Source of the DNA: Phaeobacter sp. J2-8
Lineage (GTDB): Bacteria > Pseudomonadota > Alphaproteobacteria > Rhodobacterales > Rhodobacteraceae
Assembly (NCBI RefSeq): GCF_022867865.1
Contig: NZ_JALIEC010000004.1
Location: 372,001 to 436,000, forward strand
DNA length: 64,000 nt
Reading direction: 5' to 3'
Below, piece after piece: positions 1 to 8,470 of the stretch. How positions within the stretch are numbered: position 1 is the stretch's first letter; each line of letters starts with the position of its first letter. The notes beneath the pieces were generated by a model. It saw only the letters and a list, made by a program, of their open reading frames with translations, searched no databases and was not told the DNA's origin. The position numbers were made by a program, and so were the translations under genes.

Positions 1-340
1 AGGAGAGATCACCTTCCCATCGGCGAAAGTAGGCAACGGGAACACCCAAAATCATAGAAATTTTGAAAGGCCCGTGAACATTCGGATGATAGTGGGATTT
101 CGCTTGCGTTTCCAGTTCGCGAAGGAAGCGAAGGGCTCGTTCTCTTGATTGAATTGGCTCTTTCTTTTTGGGGTATTTTGCCACGATATAGCGGGGACTA
201 ACATTCGCGCCGTTGTCCAAGTATACAATCGCTCCAGAAAAGCCTTCACCAGTTCCGATGGCTTTTTGAGCTTTGCCGTGGAAAGCAATTAGGTCATTCC
301 TCTTCTCTGCTGGGAGCTCGTCGAAGGCCGATGCTATCAT
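1..340 (-). CDS. Protein-kinase-like protein, N-terminal part (runs off window)
   Basis: An open frame begins at ATG 340-338 and stays open to the window edge (113 codons), so the C-terminal part lies outside. A GAGGA Shine-Dalgarno sits about 9 nt before the ATG. The visible residues read like the N-lobe of a Ser/Thr protein kinase: a glycine-rich loop GTGEGFSG at residues 29-36, a VAK motif with Lys55 in the position of the ATP-anchoring lysine, an alpha-C-like helix with Glu75/Glu77, an HPNV motif at 85-88, and a hinge-like YFRRWEGDL at 104-112. The HRD and DFG motifs would lie off-window, so activity cannot be judged. The gene follows the phase-variable small gene at 374-650 by 33 bp on the same strand, suggesting one transcript. 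Base composition is less GC-rich than the rest of the window. Kinase assignment is inference from motif pattern; a general nucleotide-binding protein is the alternative. Confidence 0.6.
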   Translation of the reverse strand, partial: MIASAFDELPAEKRNDLIAFHGKAQKAIGTGEGFSGAIVYLDNGANVSPRYIVAKYPKKKEPIQSRERALRFLRELETQAKSHYHPNVHGPFKISMILGVPVAYFRRWEGDLS

Positions 341-448
341 ATAGGGAAGTCCTCATAGTTCATATTTTAATGCTTATTCACCGCCATCTCCGCCACACGC
401 TACGTCATTTCCGGCACCAAATCCGGTAGTTTCACAAGTCGTTGCCTG

Positions 449-461
449 CCCCCCCCCCCCC
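449..461. repeat. 13-bp homopolymer (G on the minus coding strand)
   Basis: Thirteen consecutive C on the plus strand inside the small exported-protein gene. Tracts of this length slip readily during replication, and here a change of one base fuses or splits the reading frame. It could also be a sequencing or assembly miscount; the read-level length distribution would decide. Confidence 0.9.
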
Positions 462-593
462 ACACGAAATAGTATTACCCTCACCATTGCCCGTTGTTTC
501 ACATGTTGTGGCACCGGCTGAAGCAAAAGTGGCGAACTCACCTGTGGCGAATGCGATTGCAGTTGTGAAAGTAAGTATTCTCCTGAAGACCTC

Positions 594-638
594 GATTGCT
601 GATTGCTGATTGCTGATTGCTGATTGCTGATTGCTGAT
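594..638. repeat. Tandem heptamer GATTGCT, about 6.4 copies
   Basis: Six perfect copies of GATTGCT plus a partial GAT. It lies inside the 5' coding part of the small exported-protein gene, where three repeat units encode seven residues (SNQQSAI on the minus strand). Because 7 is not a multiple of 3, loss or gain of one unit changes the reading frame, so this is a second potential phase switch in the same gene. Confidence 0.9.
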
Positions 639-644
639 CTTCGT

Positions 645-663
645 GAACACTTATTGAGTGTTC
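645..663. promoter_or_regulatory. Inverted repeat at the start of the small exported-protein gene
   Basis: GAACACT-TATTG-AGTGTTC: 7-bp perfect arms around a 5-nt loop, overlapping the proposed GTG start (648-650). It could be an operator or an mRNA hairpin covering the start codon. Only the symmetry is directly seen. Confidence 0.5.
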
Positions 664-1155
664 GTTAGATCTTTATCTCGAACATGACTTTGTTGCGCAA
701 ATACCCCTTTGGGTTTGCTTCTCGTTATAGCTAACAAAATTAGCCGATGGCAACAATGAGTTGGATTCCAAGAGCGGTGAAGCCCCTGAGAGTGGCGGAA
801 CGGATTTCAACCTTCATGACCTGCCGATGAAGTCGTGCGCACTAAGGAGATGGCCCATTAGTTTCAAACAGTTCATCTTTGTGTCGACCCGGCTTCGGCT
901 GTGGTATCCCGCCAAGCGTCGCCGAAGCGCGCGGACGAAATGCGCAGAGTACCGTAAGCTCTCCTTTAGGGCACGGTTGAAAAACGGCAAATTTCCGGCT
1001 GCCAAAAACTCCGTTCAAAACCTAAGCGGTTGTTGAACGTTTTTGATTGTCCTTCGGTAGCGGACATCCGTACACCATGCAGCATCTGCCAAAATGGACT
1101 CGAAACCGACGTTCCCCCCTTTTTGACGGTCGCGATCATCAACACATCCGGTAAG
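651..1155. other. Intergenic stretch without a credible gene
   Basis: Open frames here are short and have no recognisable motifs or Shine-Dalgarno sequences. A weak hairpin (GCAAA ... CCC-CTTT-GGG-TTTGC) lies at about 697-718, upstream of the minus-strand small gene. Nothing else could be identified. Confidence 0.6.
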
Positions 1156-1180
1156 GGTGCCGCCCAACGCGGGCGGCACC
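1156..1180. terminator. Hairpin downstream of tctC
   Basis: GGTGCCGCCC, loop AACGC, GGGCGGCACC: a perfect 10-bp GC stem located 26 bp past the tctC stop codon. It is the likely end of the minus-strand tctBAC transcript, although no strong U tract follows. Confidence 0.7.
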
Positions 1181-1205
1181 TATTCCGAACCACCGGTTGA
1201 ACGGA

Positions 1206-2183
1206 TCACTTTTCGAGGTGTTCGCTCAGCACGGTTTTCAGGTCGGTGACCTCTTGCGGCATGCGGCCACAGAAGGCTTCGGCGCTTTCCTGATAGGGCG
1301 CAAAGCCAAAGGTCTGGGCGAAATCACCAAAGGTGTCGCTTTCCAGCGCCTCGGTGACCAGGCCTTCCAGCTTGGTCTGTACATCGGCCGGGACGCCCGC
1401 GGGCAAGAGAATGCCGCGCACCAGGGCCACGTCGATCTCGGCGCCCCAATTGCGAATATGTGGCGTCTCGCGTGCGGGGGGATAGGTGATGCCCTGCATG
1501 TCGCCCGCCGCCGCCAGCACGGTCAGATCGCCTGCCGCCACTTCGTTCAGCAGAACAGGCGAGATGATGACGCCAGCGTCGACCTGATTGGCCAGGATCG
1601 CCTTTTTCAACGGACCGCCGCCGCCAAAGGACACAATGCGGAAATCCGCCTCATTCACGCCGCGCACGGTCGAGGCGACAAAGTCGGTGGCCGAGATCTT
1701 GCCCGTGATGCCAAGGGTCAATGTGCCGGGGTTGGCCTTGGCCTCTGCCAGGAAATCGCCCAGATCGCTGTATCCGTTGTCGCTATGCGCCAGCATCCAG
1801 ACCGGCGTGTTGAACACCGCCCCGGCGCAAGAAAAATCCGCCAGCTCATATGGTGGGTTTTCCCGGAACGCGATTGGCGCCGTCACGTCGGTCGTGCCGT
1901 TGATCGCCAGCGTATAGCCATCGGGCGCGGCCTTTTTCAAGGCAAGCATGCCGTTGATGCCGGCCGAGCCGGGGACGTTTTCGACCACCACAGGCTGGCC
2001 AGAGACTTCCTCTAGCGCGGCGGCAAAGGCGCGGCCGATACTGTCGCTGCCGCCGCCGGGTTTATAGGGCACGATCAACCGGATCGTGTCGCTGGGATAG
2101 TCCTGGGCTGTTGCCGCCCCGAGGGACAGGGTCAGACCAAGGGTGGTCGCCGCAAGGGTGCGGGTCAGGGTTGAGAGTTTCAT
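1206..2183 (-). CDS. tctC: TTT-family periplasmic solute-binding protein (TctC/Bug)
   Basis: A 325-residue Bug-family receptor of the tripartite tricarboxylate transporter, acting in the periplasm to deliver a carboxylate-type ligand to TctAB. It has a clear Sec signal peptide ending near residue 26 (GAATAQDYPS), the family-typical IRLIVPYKPGGGSD segment after it, and the usual length of about 320 residues. An AAAGGAGGAG Shine-Dalgarno precedes the ATG. It lies 25 bp after tctA in the same direction, and a strong hairpin follows it. The specific ligand cannot be told; proximity to the divergent hyuAB genes suggests a hydantoin-, oxoproline- or related cyclic-amide-derived carboxylate. The order on the transcript is tctB-tctA-tctC, with the receptor last rather than first. 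Confidence 0.93.
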   Translation of the reverse strand: MKLSTLTRTLAATTLGLTLSLGAATAQDYPSDTIRLIVPYKPGGGSDSIGRAFAAALEEVSGQPVVVENVPGSAGINGMLALKKAAPDGYTLAINGTTDVTAPIAFRENPPYELADFSCAGAVFNTPVWMLAHSDNGYSDLGDFLAEAKANPGTLTLGITGKISATDFVASTVRGVNEADFRIVSFGGGGPLKKAILANQVDAGVIISPVLLNEVAAGDLTVLAAAGDMQGITYPPARETPHIRNWGAEIDVALVRGILLPAGVPADVQTKLEGLVTEALESDTFGDFAQTFGFAPYQESAEAFCGRMPQEVTDLKTVLSEHLEK

Positions 2184-2208
2184 GGCTCCTCCTTTGGATG
2201 GGTTGGTA

Positions 2209-3738
2209 TCAGTCGGCAGATTTGGCGGCGGTCATGGCGGACCGCGCCGATGTGTCGGGTCGCAGGCGCAGGGCGGTGCGGATTTCCTTGGCCAGCAGCA
2301 GGGCGATCACCGCGACCAGGCAGATACGCGGCCAGGTGTTGACAAAGGTCATCCAGTCGCCGCCCGAAAGTGCCAGCCCCAGCCGGACGTTGTATTCGAT
2401 GATCGGCCCCAGGATGGCGCCCAGCACAATGGTCACCACCGGAAAGCCGCGTTTTTCCAACAGGAAGCCGATGATGCCAAAGATGATGGCGACATAGACC
2501 GGAAAGACCGAATTCGCGCTGGAATAGGCACCGATAGAGGCAAAGACCAGGATGAAGGGAAACAGCACATTGCGGTCGCGTTGCAGCACAAAGACAAAGG
2601 CCCGGATCGCGCCCATGGCGATAAAGAACATGAAGATCGTCGCGATCAGCAGCGCCGCCAGCAGCCCGTAAACGATATCGGGATCGTCGCGCATCAGGCT
2701 GACGCCCGGGGTCAGCCCGTGCATGATCATCGCGCCCAGCATGATCGCGGTCGATCCGTCGCCGGGAATGCCCAGTGTCAGCATCGGCACCAACGCGCCG
2801 CCGGTTGTGGCGTTGTTCGACGCTTCGGGCGTGATGATGCCCTCGGGGACGCCGGTGCCAAACGCCTCGGGTGGGGGATTTTTCGAGGAATTCTTGACCG
2901 TGGCATAGCTGAGCCAGGTGGAGCCATCAGCCCCGACACCGGGGATGGCGCCGATGACCAGCCCATACAGGCTGCCGATGGACCATGCCCGCCAGCGGCG
3001 GAACAGGTCGCCGGGGCGCGGCACCCGCAGCGTGACATCCTTGGTCAGCAACTGGCTGCCCTTTACGGTCAGGGAAATGTCGGCAAAGACCACGGCAAAG
3101 CCGAAGATCCCCACCAGCACGGCCGCAAAGGGAATGCCGCTTTCCAGCGAGGTCAGGCCAAAGGTATAGCGCATGACCGCGTCCTGCCCGTCGATCCCGA
3201 CCGAAGAAACCAGCAGCCCCAGCAGCACCCCGGACAGCCCCTTGACGATGGAACCCCGCGCAAAGGCCGCCACCATGATCAGCCCGGCAATACCAATCAG
3301 CGCAATGTCCGGCGGCGCGGAATAAAGCGCGATCCCGGCAATCAACGGAATGGCAACCACCGCACCGATCCAGCCCAGAATGCCGCCCACGGTTGATGAC
3401 ATGGTGGCATATCCCAGCGCCAGCCCGGCCTCGCCGCGCATCGCCATCGGATAGCCGTCAAGCGCCGTACAGGCCGATGCCGGTGTGCCCGGCGTGCGCA
3501 ACAGGATGGCCGAAAACGACCCGCCCAGCTTGGTGCCCACGTAGATGCCGATCATCAGCGCAAAGGCGGGCATCGTTTCCATGGTAAAGGTGATGGGCAA
3601 GAGCACGATGATCGCCATCGGCGACGACAACCCCGGCAACGCACCCACAAGGATGCCAAGCGCGGTGCCCGCAAAGAGCAACAACAGGTTGGTGAGGCTG
3701 CCCATCTCGGCAAAGCCCTGAAACAATCCAGCTAACAT
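2209..3738 (-). CDS. tctA: TTT-family large permease subunit TctA
   Basis: A 509-residue polytopic inner-membrane protein with about 12 hydrophobic segments, matching the large subunit of tripartite tricarboxylate transporters in length and sequence. The conserved N-terminal GILVGALPGLSSPMA and the central LGIPGDGSTAIMLGAM regions, family hallmarks, are present. It starts one base after the tctB stop codon and so is very probably translationally coupled to it. Together with TctB it forms the cation-driven channel that accepts ligand from TctC. Confidence 0.95.
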   Translation of the reverse strand: MLAGLFQGFAEMGSLTNLLLLFAGTALGILVGALPGLSSPMAIIVLLPITFTMETMPAFALMIGIYVGTKLGGSFSAILLRTPGTPASACTALDGYPMAMRGEAGLALGYATMSSTVGGILGWIGAVVAIPLIAGIALYSAPPDIALIGIAGLIMVAAFARGSIVKGLSGVLLGLLVSSVGIDGQDAVMRYTFGLTSLESGIPFAAVLVGIFGFAVVFADISLTVKGSQLLTKDVTLRVPRPGDLFRRWRAWSIGSLYGLVIGAIPGVGADGSTWLSYATVKNSSKNPPPEAFGTGVPEGIITPEASNNATTGGALVPMLTLGIPGDGSTAIMLGAMIMHGLTPGVSLMRDDPDIVYGLLAALLIATIFMFFIAMGAIRAFVFVLQRDRNVLFPFILVFASIGAYSSANSVFPVYVAIIFGIIGFLLEKRGFPVVTIVLGAILGPIIEYNVRLGLALSGGDWMTFVNTWPRICLVAVIALLLAKEIRTALRLRPDTSARSAMTAAKSAD

Positions 3739-3739
3739 A

Positions 3740-4318
3740 TCAAAGGCCCGCCATTTTGGTGATCGTCAAAAGAAATGGGGTAAGGGGGTCAAAAATATCG
3801 CCCTTCAGGTTCATCTTGAGCACCGGCACAAAAAGCACCCACAGCGCCAGACCACCGCCGACCGACAGGCCAAGATCGCCGGTCCAGGGCCCGCGTTGGT
3901 ACAATCGGAACAGGCAAAACAGAAAGATCGGCACCATAAGGGCGAAGCCGAACACCTTGAGCAGCGATGCAAAGGCCAGAAGCAGCGCGATGCTGATCGC
4001 CCGACGGATAAAGACAACCCTGTCCTCGGCTGCTTGCTCTGGCGCCGGCGGGGTCGGCCGGACCTGGCCCATTTCGATGCGGATCTTGCGGATGGATTGC
4101 GCGATATAGACACAGGCCAGCAGCCCCAGAAAACCCGCATATCCAAAGGGCAGGGTGCGCCATGTCAGGCCCCCATCACCGGGATAGACCGATGATCCGT
4201 TTGGGTTGATGAATACGAATCCGGCCACTGCAACCGCAAGCAGGACGATCGCTGTCTGCAAGTCCTTCATGCCTTCGCACTGCCACAAGTCGGCACGCGT
4301 GCGTGCGTGTCTTTCCAT
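3740..4318 (-). CDS. tctB: TTT-family small membrane subunit TctB
   Basis: A 192-residue protein with four predicted membrane segments, including IVLLAVAVAGFVFI near residue 25 and the paired C-terminal hydrophobic segments typical of TctB. The frame could be extended upstream to 4696, but a GGGAGGA Shine-Dalgarno 8 nt before ATG 4318 fixes the start, and the upstream extension is not family-like. It is the first gene of the minus-strand tctBAC operon, divergent from hyuA. Confidence 0.85.
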   Translation of the reverse strand: MERHARTRADLWQCEGMKDLQTAIVLLAVAVAGFVFINPNGSSVYPGDGGLTWRTLPFGYAGFLGLLACVYIAQSIRKIRIEMGQVRPTPPAPEQAAEDRVVFIRRAISIALLLAFASLLKVFGFALMVPIFLFCLFRLYQRGPWTGDLGLSVGGGLALWVLFVPVLKMNLKGDIFDPLTPFLLTITKMAGL

Positions 4319-4741
4319 TCTAGATGTCCTCCCGATGATGCCGCGGTCTCTGCCCGCCCGCGCCGTATTTGGCACCGCCATTGCGGCGCGAAACGTCCCC
4401 GGCGGGCCTGCGGCATTTGTTGTGTTGATGTTAATCCCCAAGCGATATGTACATCCAATATATCTTTCGTATCTGAATAAGTTGGTTTCGGTATTACTTA
4501 TCGCGACCAAAATCGCCCCTGTTGTCAGAGATTTTCCGATGTCGGATTGATCGCCGGCGGCCTTCGCGCCGGGCGCGGCTTGCCGTCTGGCGCATGCTGT
4601 CTTGGCGCGTGCCCCGGGATTTGCCACGGATTCCTGCCCCGACCCTGCGCTTTTGATTAATTTTTGGGCGCTCCGAAAGATATTTTGACGGTCCATCGTA
4701 AATAAGTTGACCTAATTAATAAGTACGGACTTAATGGATGG
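4319..4741. promoter_or_regulatory. Divergent promoter region between tctBAC and hyuAB
   Basis: This 423-bp gap holds no gene. It contains two AT-rich blocks, one near each divergent gene. The 9-mer AATAAGTTG occurs twice in the same orientation (4476-4484 and 4701-4709), a palindromic ATGTACAT lies at 4447-4454, and TAAGT-ACGG-ACTTA at 4720-4733 sits 8 bp before the hyuA start. The GntR/HutC-type regulator at 11306-12022 is the natural candidate to bind here. The binding assignment is inference. Confidence 0.55.
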
Positions 4742-6805
4742 ATGATAAAGTTCTCGATAGATATTGGCGGCACGTTCACGGACGTCGTCGCGGAAACCGA
4801 AACCGGGCTGACCTCGGTCAAGGTTTTGACCACGCCAGCGTCACCTGACCGGGGTGCGCTTGATGGGATGGGGCGGTTGTTGGCCAATCTTGGCAAGACC
4901 TATGCCGACATTTCCGCGGTGATCCACGGCACAACCCTTGCCACGAACGCATTGATCGAACGGCGCGGGGCCAAGACGGCATTTGTCACCACGGCGGGAT
5001 TCCGCGACGTGCTGGACATGCGGTATGAAAAACGTTTCGAGCAGTATGACCTGAACATCGAAATGCCCAAATCGCTGGTCGCGCGGCCCCTGCGGCTGGG
5101 CATCAAGGAACGTATCCTTGCGGATGGGTCTGTCTATCAGGCGCCGCAAGACGACGAGATTGATGCGCTGGCGGCCACGCTTCTTCGCGAAAAGGTAGAG
5201 GCCGTCGCAATCGGGTTCCTGCATTCCTATCGCAATCCGGCGCATGAAGCCTATGTTGCGGACCGGTTGCAGAAAACGCTGGGCGATACGGTCACCATCT
5301 GCCAAAGCGCTGATGTGGCTTGTGAAATTCGGGAATACGAACGGTTCTCGACGGTCTGTGCCAATGCCTATGTGCGGCCGCTGATGTCGAAATACCTCGG
5401 CGCGTTGAAGGCCGAGTTGAACCGATTGGGTTTTGACGGATCGTTCCTGATGATGCTGTCCGGCGGCGGTTTGACAACGCTTGATCAGGCGATGCGGTTT
5501 CCGATCCGTTTGGTCGAAAGCGGACCCGCCGGTGGTGTGGCGCTGGCCGCGCATGTGGCCCGCGAGGTCGGTTCGAACAAGACATTGTCGCTGGATATCG
5601 GCGGCACCACAGCCAAGATCTGCTTTATCTGTGATGGCAATCCGCACACCACCCGCCGGTTCGAGGTCGCCCGCGCCTGGCGTGACGTCAAAGGCAGCGG
5701 CCTGCCGGTGCGTGTGCCGACGGTTGAACTGGTCGAGATCGGCGCCGGTGGCGGGTCCATCGCCGGGGTTGATACGCTTGGGCGGTTGAAGGTCGGGCCG
5801 CGCAGTGCGGGATCTGATCCGGGGCCTGCGGCCTATGGCCGGGGCGGTGGCGATGCCACGATCACGGATGCGCATTTGACGGTTGGCAATATCGCCGCCG
5901 AAGGCTTTGCCGGTGGGATGATTTCGCTCACGCCGGAAAACGCGCCCAAGGTTATTGCGCAACATGTGCAGGGGCCGATGGGAATTGCCGATGTGGACAC
6001 CGCAGCGGCAGGCATTATCGAGCTGGCCGATGAAACCATGGCAAATGCGGCGCGTGTGCACGGCATTGAGCTGGGTCATGACATCGCGAGCTTTGATCTT
6101 CTGGTTTCTGGCGGCGGTGGCGCGCTTCACGCCGCCCGGATCGCCGAGAAACTGGGAATCCGGCGCATCATCGTGCCGCAAAATGCCGGTGTCGGTTCGG
6201 CGGTCGGGTTCCTGCGCTCGCCCGTGGCATTTGAAAGCGCGCTTTCGGTGATGGCGGTATTGGCAGAGGTTGATGCGCCAGAGTTGACGCAGCGGGTTGT
6301 TGACCAACTGGCGCATGTGCGCGCAATTGTCGGAGAGGCGGTGCCAGCCGATCACATCGACGCCACGGTCAAATTTGAACTGCGCTATCAGGGGCAGGGG
6401 TTGGAAGTGGCGCTGGATTACCCCGCCGACAGCTTTGTGATTGATGCCGCCAAGCTGGAGGCCGAGTTTTTCCGCCGCTACGAAAATCTGGTGGGCTTTA
6501 CCCTGAAAAACATTCCGGTTGAATTGGTGTCGGTCAGTGTCACGGCGCGCGAAAAACGCGGGCTGGACACCCAGGATTTCACCCCGCAAAATGCCAATGA
6601 TCCGGTTGCCACGCGGCAAGTGTTTGATCTGGCAGCACAAAAAAGACTGACCTACCAAACCCTGAAACGGTCCTCGCTTGGCCCGACACTGACCCAGGGT
6701 CCGGCGGTTGTGACCGAAGATCAGACCACCACATTGGTGCGCCCCGGTTGGTCTGTGCATACCTCGGACCAGGGCCACCTTATTCTGGATCGGAGCGAGG
6801 CATGA
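4742..6805 (+). CDS. hyuA: Hydantoinase/oxoprolinase family subunit A
   Basis: A 687-residue protein of the ATP-dependent hydantoinase/5-oxoprolinase family, which opens cyclic amides (hydantoins, 5-oxoproline) or carboxylates related substrates with ATP. The N-terminal sugar-kinase/Hsp70-type phosphate-binding motif DIGGTFTDVV is at residues 7-16, GTTLATNALIER follows around 62, and a second phosphate loop LDIGGTTAKI lies near 285. Length is normal for HyuA. Its stop overlaps the hyuB start (ATGA), implying a 1:1 complex. The true substrate cannot be read from sequence, since acetone carboxylase and N-methylhydantoinase subunits share this fold. Confidence 0.92.
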   Translation: MIKFSIDIGGTFTDVVAETETGLTSVKVLTTPASPDRGALDGMGRLLANLGKTYADISAVIHGTTLATNALIERRGAKTAFVTTAGFRDVLDMRYEKRFEQYDLNIEMPKSLVARPLRLGIKERILADGSVYQAPQDDEIDALAATLLREKVEAVAIGFLHSYRNPAHEAYVADRLQKTLGDTVTICQSADVACEIREYERFSTVCANAYVRPLMSKYLGALKAELNRLGFDGSFLMMLSGGGLTTLDQAMRFPIRLVESGPAGGVALAAHVAREVGSNKTLSLDIGGTTAKICFICDGNPHTTRRFEVARAWRDVKGSGLPVRVPTVELVEIGAGGGSIAGVDTLGRLKVGPRSAGSDPGPAAYGRGGGDATITDAHLTVGNIAAEGFAGGMISLTPENAPKVIAQHVQGPMGIADVDTAAAGIIELADETMANAARVHGIELGHDIASFDLLVSGGGGALHAARIAEKLGIRRIIVPQNAGVGSAVGFLRSPVAFESALSVMAVLAEVDAPELTQRVVDQLAHVRAIVGEAVPADHIDATVKFELRYQGQGLEVALDYPADSFVIDAAKLEAEFFRRYENLVGFTLKNIPVELVSVSVTAREKRGLDTQDFTPQNANDPVATRQVFDLAAQKRLTYQTLKRSSLGPTLTQGPAVVTEDQTTTLVRPGWSVHTSDQGHLILDRSEA

Positions 6806-8436
6806 GCCATACATTGGATATCGTGGCGCAGAATGTGCTGTGGAACCGGTTGGTGTCGGTCTGCGAAGAACAGGCAAATGCGCTGATGCGCGCGGCCTTT
6901 GGCGCGATTGTGCGCGAGGCGGGCGATCTGTCTGCCGGTGTCTTTGACGCGAATGGCGATATGCTGGCGCAGGCGGTCACGGGCACGCCGGGGCATGTGA
7001 ACACAATGGCGGCCTCTGTGCGGGCAATGTTGGCATTTGTGCCGGCAGACAGCCTGAAACCCGGCGATGTGCTGGTGACAAACGACCCGTGGCTGGGCGC
7101 GGGGCATGTGTTTGATTTTGTTGTTGTCACGCCTGCCTTTCTGGATGGTGACATTGTTGGCTACCTCGCCTCTACCAGCCATATTGTTGATATTGGCGGG
7201 CGTGGTTGGTCGGCCGAGGCGGCCTCGGTCCATGAAGAGGGCGTGACCTTTCCGGTGATGCATCTGCGCCGTGGAAAGGCGTTGAACGAAGACCTTCTGG
7301 CGATTGTGACCGCCAATTCCCGCGTCCCGCATGAAGCGCGCGGTGATATCCTGTCGCTGTTGTCGTGCAATGATACCGGTGTGGCGCGTCTGTTGGATCT
7401 GATGGGTGAATACGGTCTGGCGGATTTGGTGTCTGTCGCGGAATTCATCTTTGAACGCTCTGCGATTGGCACGAAAAAGGCTTTGGCCCGCGCCGCTCAG
7501 GGGGTTTACGAAAATACCATGATGCTGGACGGCTATGATGCGCCGATCGAGCTTCGGGCGCGGATGACCATATCCGACGGGGCGATTGCGGTGGATCTGT
7601 CGGGGTCGTCGCCTGCGGTCGGGCGCGGCATCAATTGTCCACTGAATTACAGTGCGGCATATGCGTCTTTTGGCATCCGCGCCTTGCTGACGCCGGATAT
7701 TCCCAACAACCAGGCCTCGCTTGATGCGATCACGATCACCGCTGAACCCGGCCTTGTGGTCAGTGCCGAACGGCCAAGTCCGGTTTCCGCCCGCCATGTC
7801 ATCGGCCAGGCCTTGCCCGATTTGATGCTGGGCTGTCTTGAACAGGCTTTGCCCGGCGAAGTTCTGGCCGAAAGCGCAGGTGCGCTTTGGACGTTGTCCT
7901 TGTCCGGTGCGGGAAAAACACCGTTTACCTCGCTGAATGTCGCTCTTGGTGGCATGGGCGCGCGGCCCGAAACCGATGGGTTGTCGACGACCGCATTTCC
8001 CTCTGGTGTCGGGTCGGTTCCGGTTGAGGCCGCCGAAGTGGCCGCGCCGGTCATCTACCACGCCAAGGAGTTCATTTGCGACAGCGGCGGGGCTGGGCAG
8101 TATCGTGGCGGTTTGGGGCAAAGGATCGAAATCGGTTCGCGCATCAATGAGGACATGTTCATGTCCGCCGCCGCCTTCGAACGTCTGACATCCGGCCCAG
8201 AGGGCCGTCAGAACGGCAAGCGCGGCGCAAATGGCAAAGTGTCGATCACCGACGGCACAGAGGTGACCGACAAAGGCATGTACCGTATTCCGGCCGGTGA
8301 ACGCGTCATCCTGCAAACGCCGGGCGGCGGTGGATATGGCGCCCCAGCAGCGCGTGATCAAACCGCCCTGGACCGGGATGTCGCCGATGGGTTGGTGTCG
8401 CAAAACTCTGCCCGGGAAATCTATAAACCAAAGTAA
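6802..8436 (+). CDS. hyuB: Hydantoinase/oxoprolinase family subunit B
   Basis: A 544-residue HyuB-type partner of HyuA. The start is set at ATG 6802, which overlaps the hyuA stop; a longer in-frame start inside hyuA is unlikely. Family features include the early VSVCEEQANALMRAAF, the NDPWLGAGHVFDFV segment (usually NDPYxGGTHLxD) and a C-terminal glycine-rich PGGGGYGAP signature. It is followed 34 bp later by a TRAP receptor gene, tying this enzyme to a dedicated uptake system. Confidence 0.92.
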   Translation: MSHTLDIVAQNVLWNRLVSVCEEQANALMRAAFGAIVREAGDLSAGVFDANGDMLAQAVTGTPGHVNTMAASVRAMLAFVPADSLKPGDVLVTNDPWLGAGHVFDFVVVTPAFLDGDIVGYLASTSHIVDIGGRGWSAEAASVHEEGVTFPVMHLRRGKALNEDLLAIVTANSRVPHEARGDILSLLSCNDTGVARLLDLMGEYGLADLVSVAEFIFERSAIGTKKALARAAQGVYENTMMLDGYDAPIELRARMTISDGAIAVDLSGSSPAVGRGINCPLNYSAAYASFGIRALLTPDIPNNQASLDAITITAEPGLVVSAERPSPVSARHVIGQALPDLMLGCLEQALPGEVLAESAGALWTLSLSGAGKTPFTSLNVALGGMGARPETDGLSTTAFPSGVGSVPVEAAEVAAPVIYHAKEFICDSGGAGQYRGGLGQRIEIGSRINEDMFMSAAAFERLTSGPEGRQNGKRGANGKVSITDGTEVTDKGMYRIPAGERVILQTPGGGGYGAPAARDQTALDRDVADGLVSQNSAREIYKPK

Positions 8437-8470
8437 ACAAGAACGTTCCACTCAACAGGAGGACCTACGA

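Larger units (their letters stand above)
374..650 (-). pseudogene. Small exported Cys/Gly-rich protein split by a poly-G tract (phase-variable-like)
   Basis: A GTG-started frame (650) reads an N-terminus made by translation of a 7-bp tandem repeat (SNQQSAI repeated), then a hydrophobic stretch ILTFTTAIAFATG and an ASAG that looks like a signal-peptide cleavage region, then ATTCETTGNGEGN and a Cys-Gly run. The run is 13 G on the coding strand (449-461) and the frame stops shortly after, at 432. In the next frame, directly after the tract, a second copy ATTCETTGFGAGN followed by a Cys-Gly-Gly motif continues to a stop at 374-376. With 12 G instead of 13 the two copies join in one 91-residue frame. 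The near-identical motif copies on both sides of the tract show that the split frame is real coding sequence. Start codon is uncertain. Function unknown; probably exported. Confidence 0.6.

Noticed and set aside
594-638. CRISPR-like repeat array
   Set aside because: Units are 7 bp and directly adjacent with no spacers; it is a simple tandem repeat.
761-1193. Short frames on both strands in the 5' intergenic segment
   Set aside because: Under 92 codons, overlapping each other, with no Shine-Dalgarno, no motif and a random composition.
2143-3396. Long plus-strand open frame (417 codons) opposite tctA
   Set aside because: It lies antisense to a complete TctA with family motifs, and its Arg/Gln/His-rich composition is typical of the shadow of a GC-rich gene.
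3740-4696. tctB read from the upstream start at 4696
   Set aside because: The added 126 residues are not TctB-like, cover the AT-rich promoter, and ATG 4318 has a strong GGGAGGA Shine-Dalgarno.
4841-6877. Minus-strand open frame of 678 codons opposite hyuA
   Set aside because: Same reason: hyuA has phosphate-loop motifs throughout, and the antisense product is low-complexity Arg/His/Gln-rich without domains.
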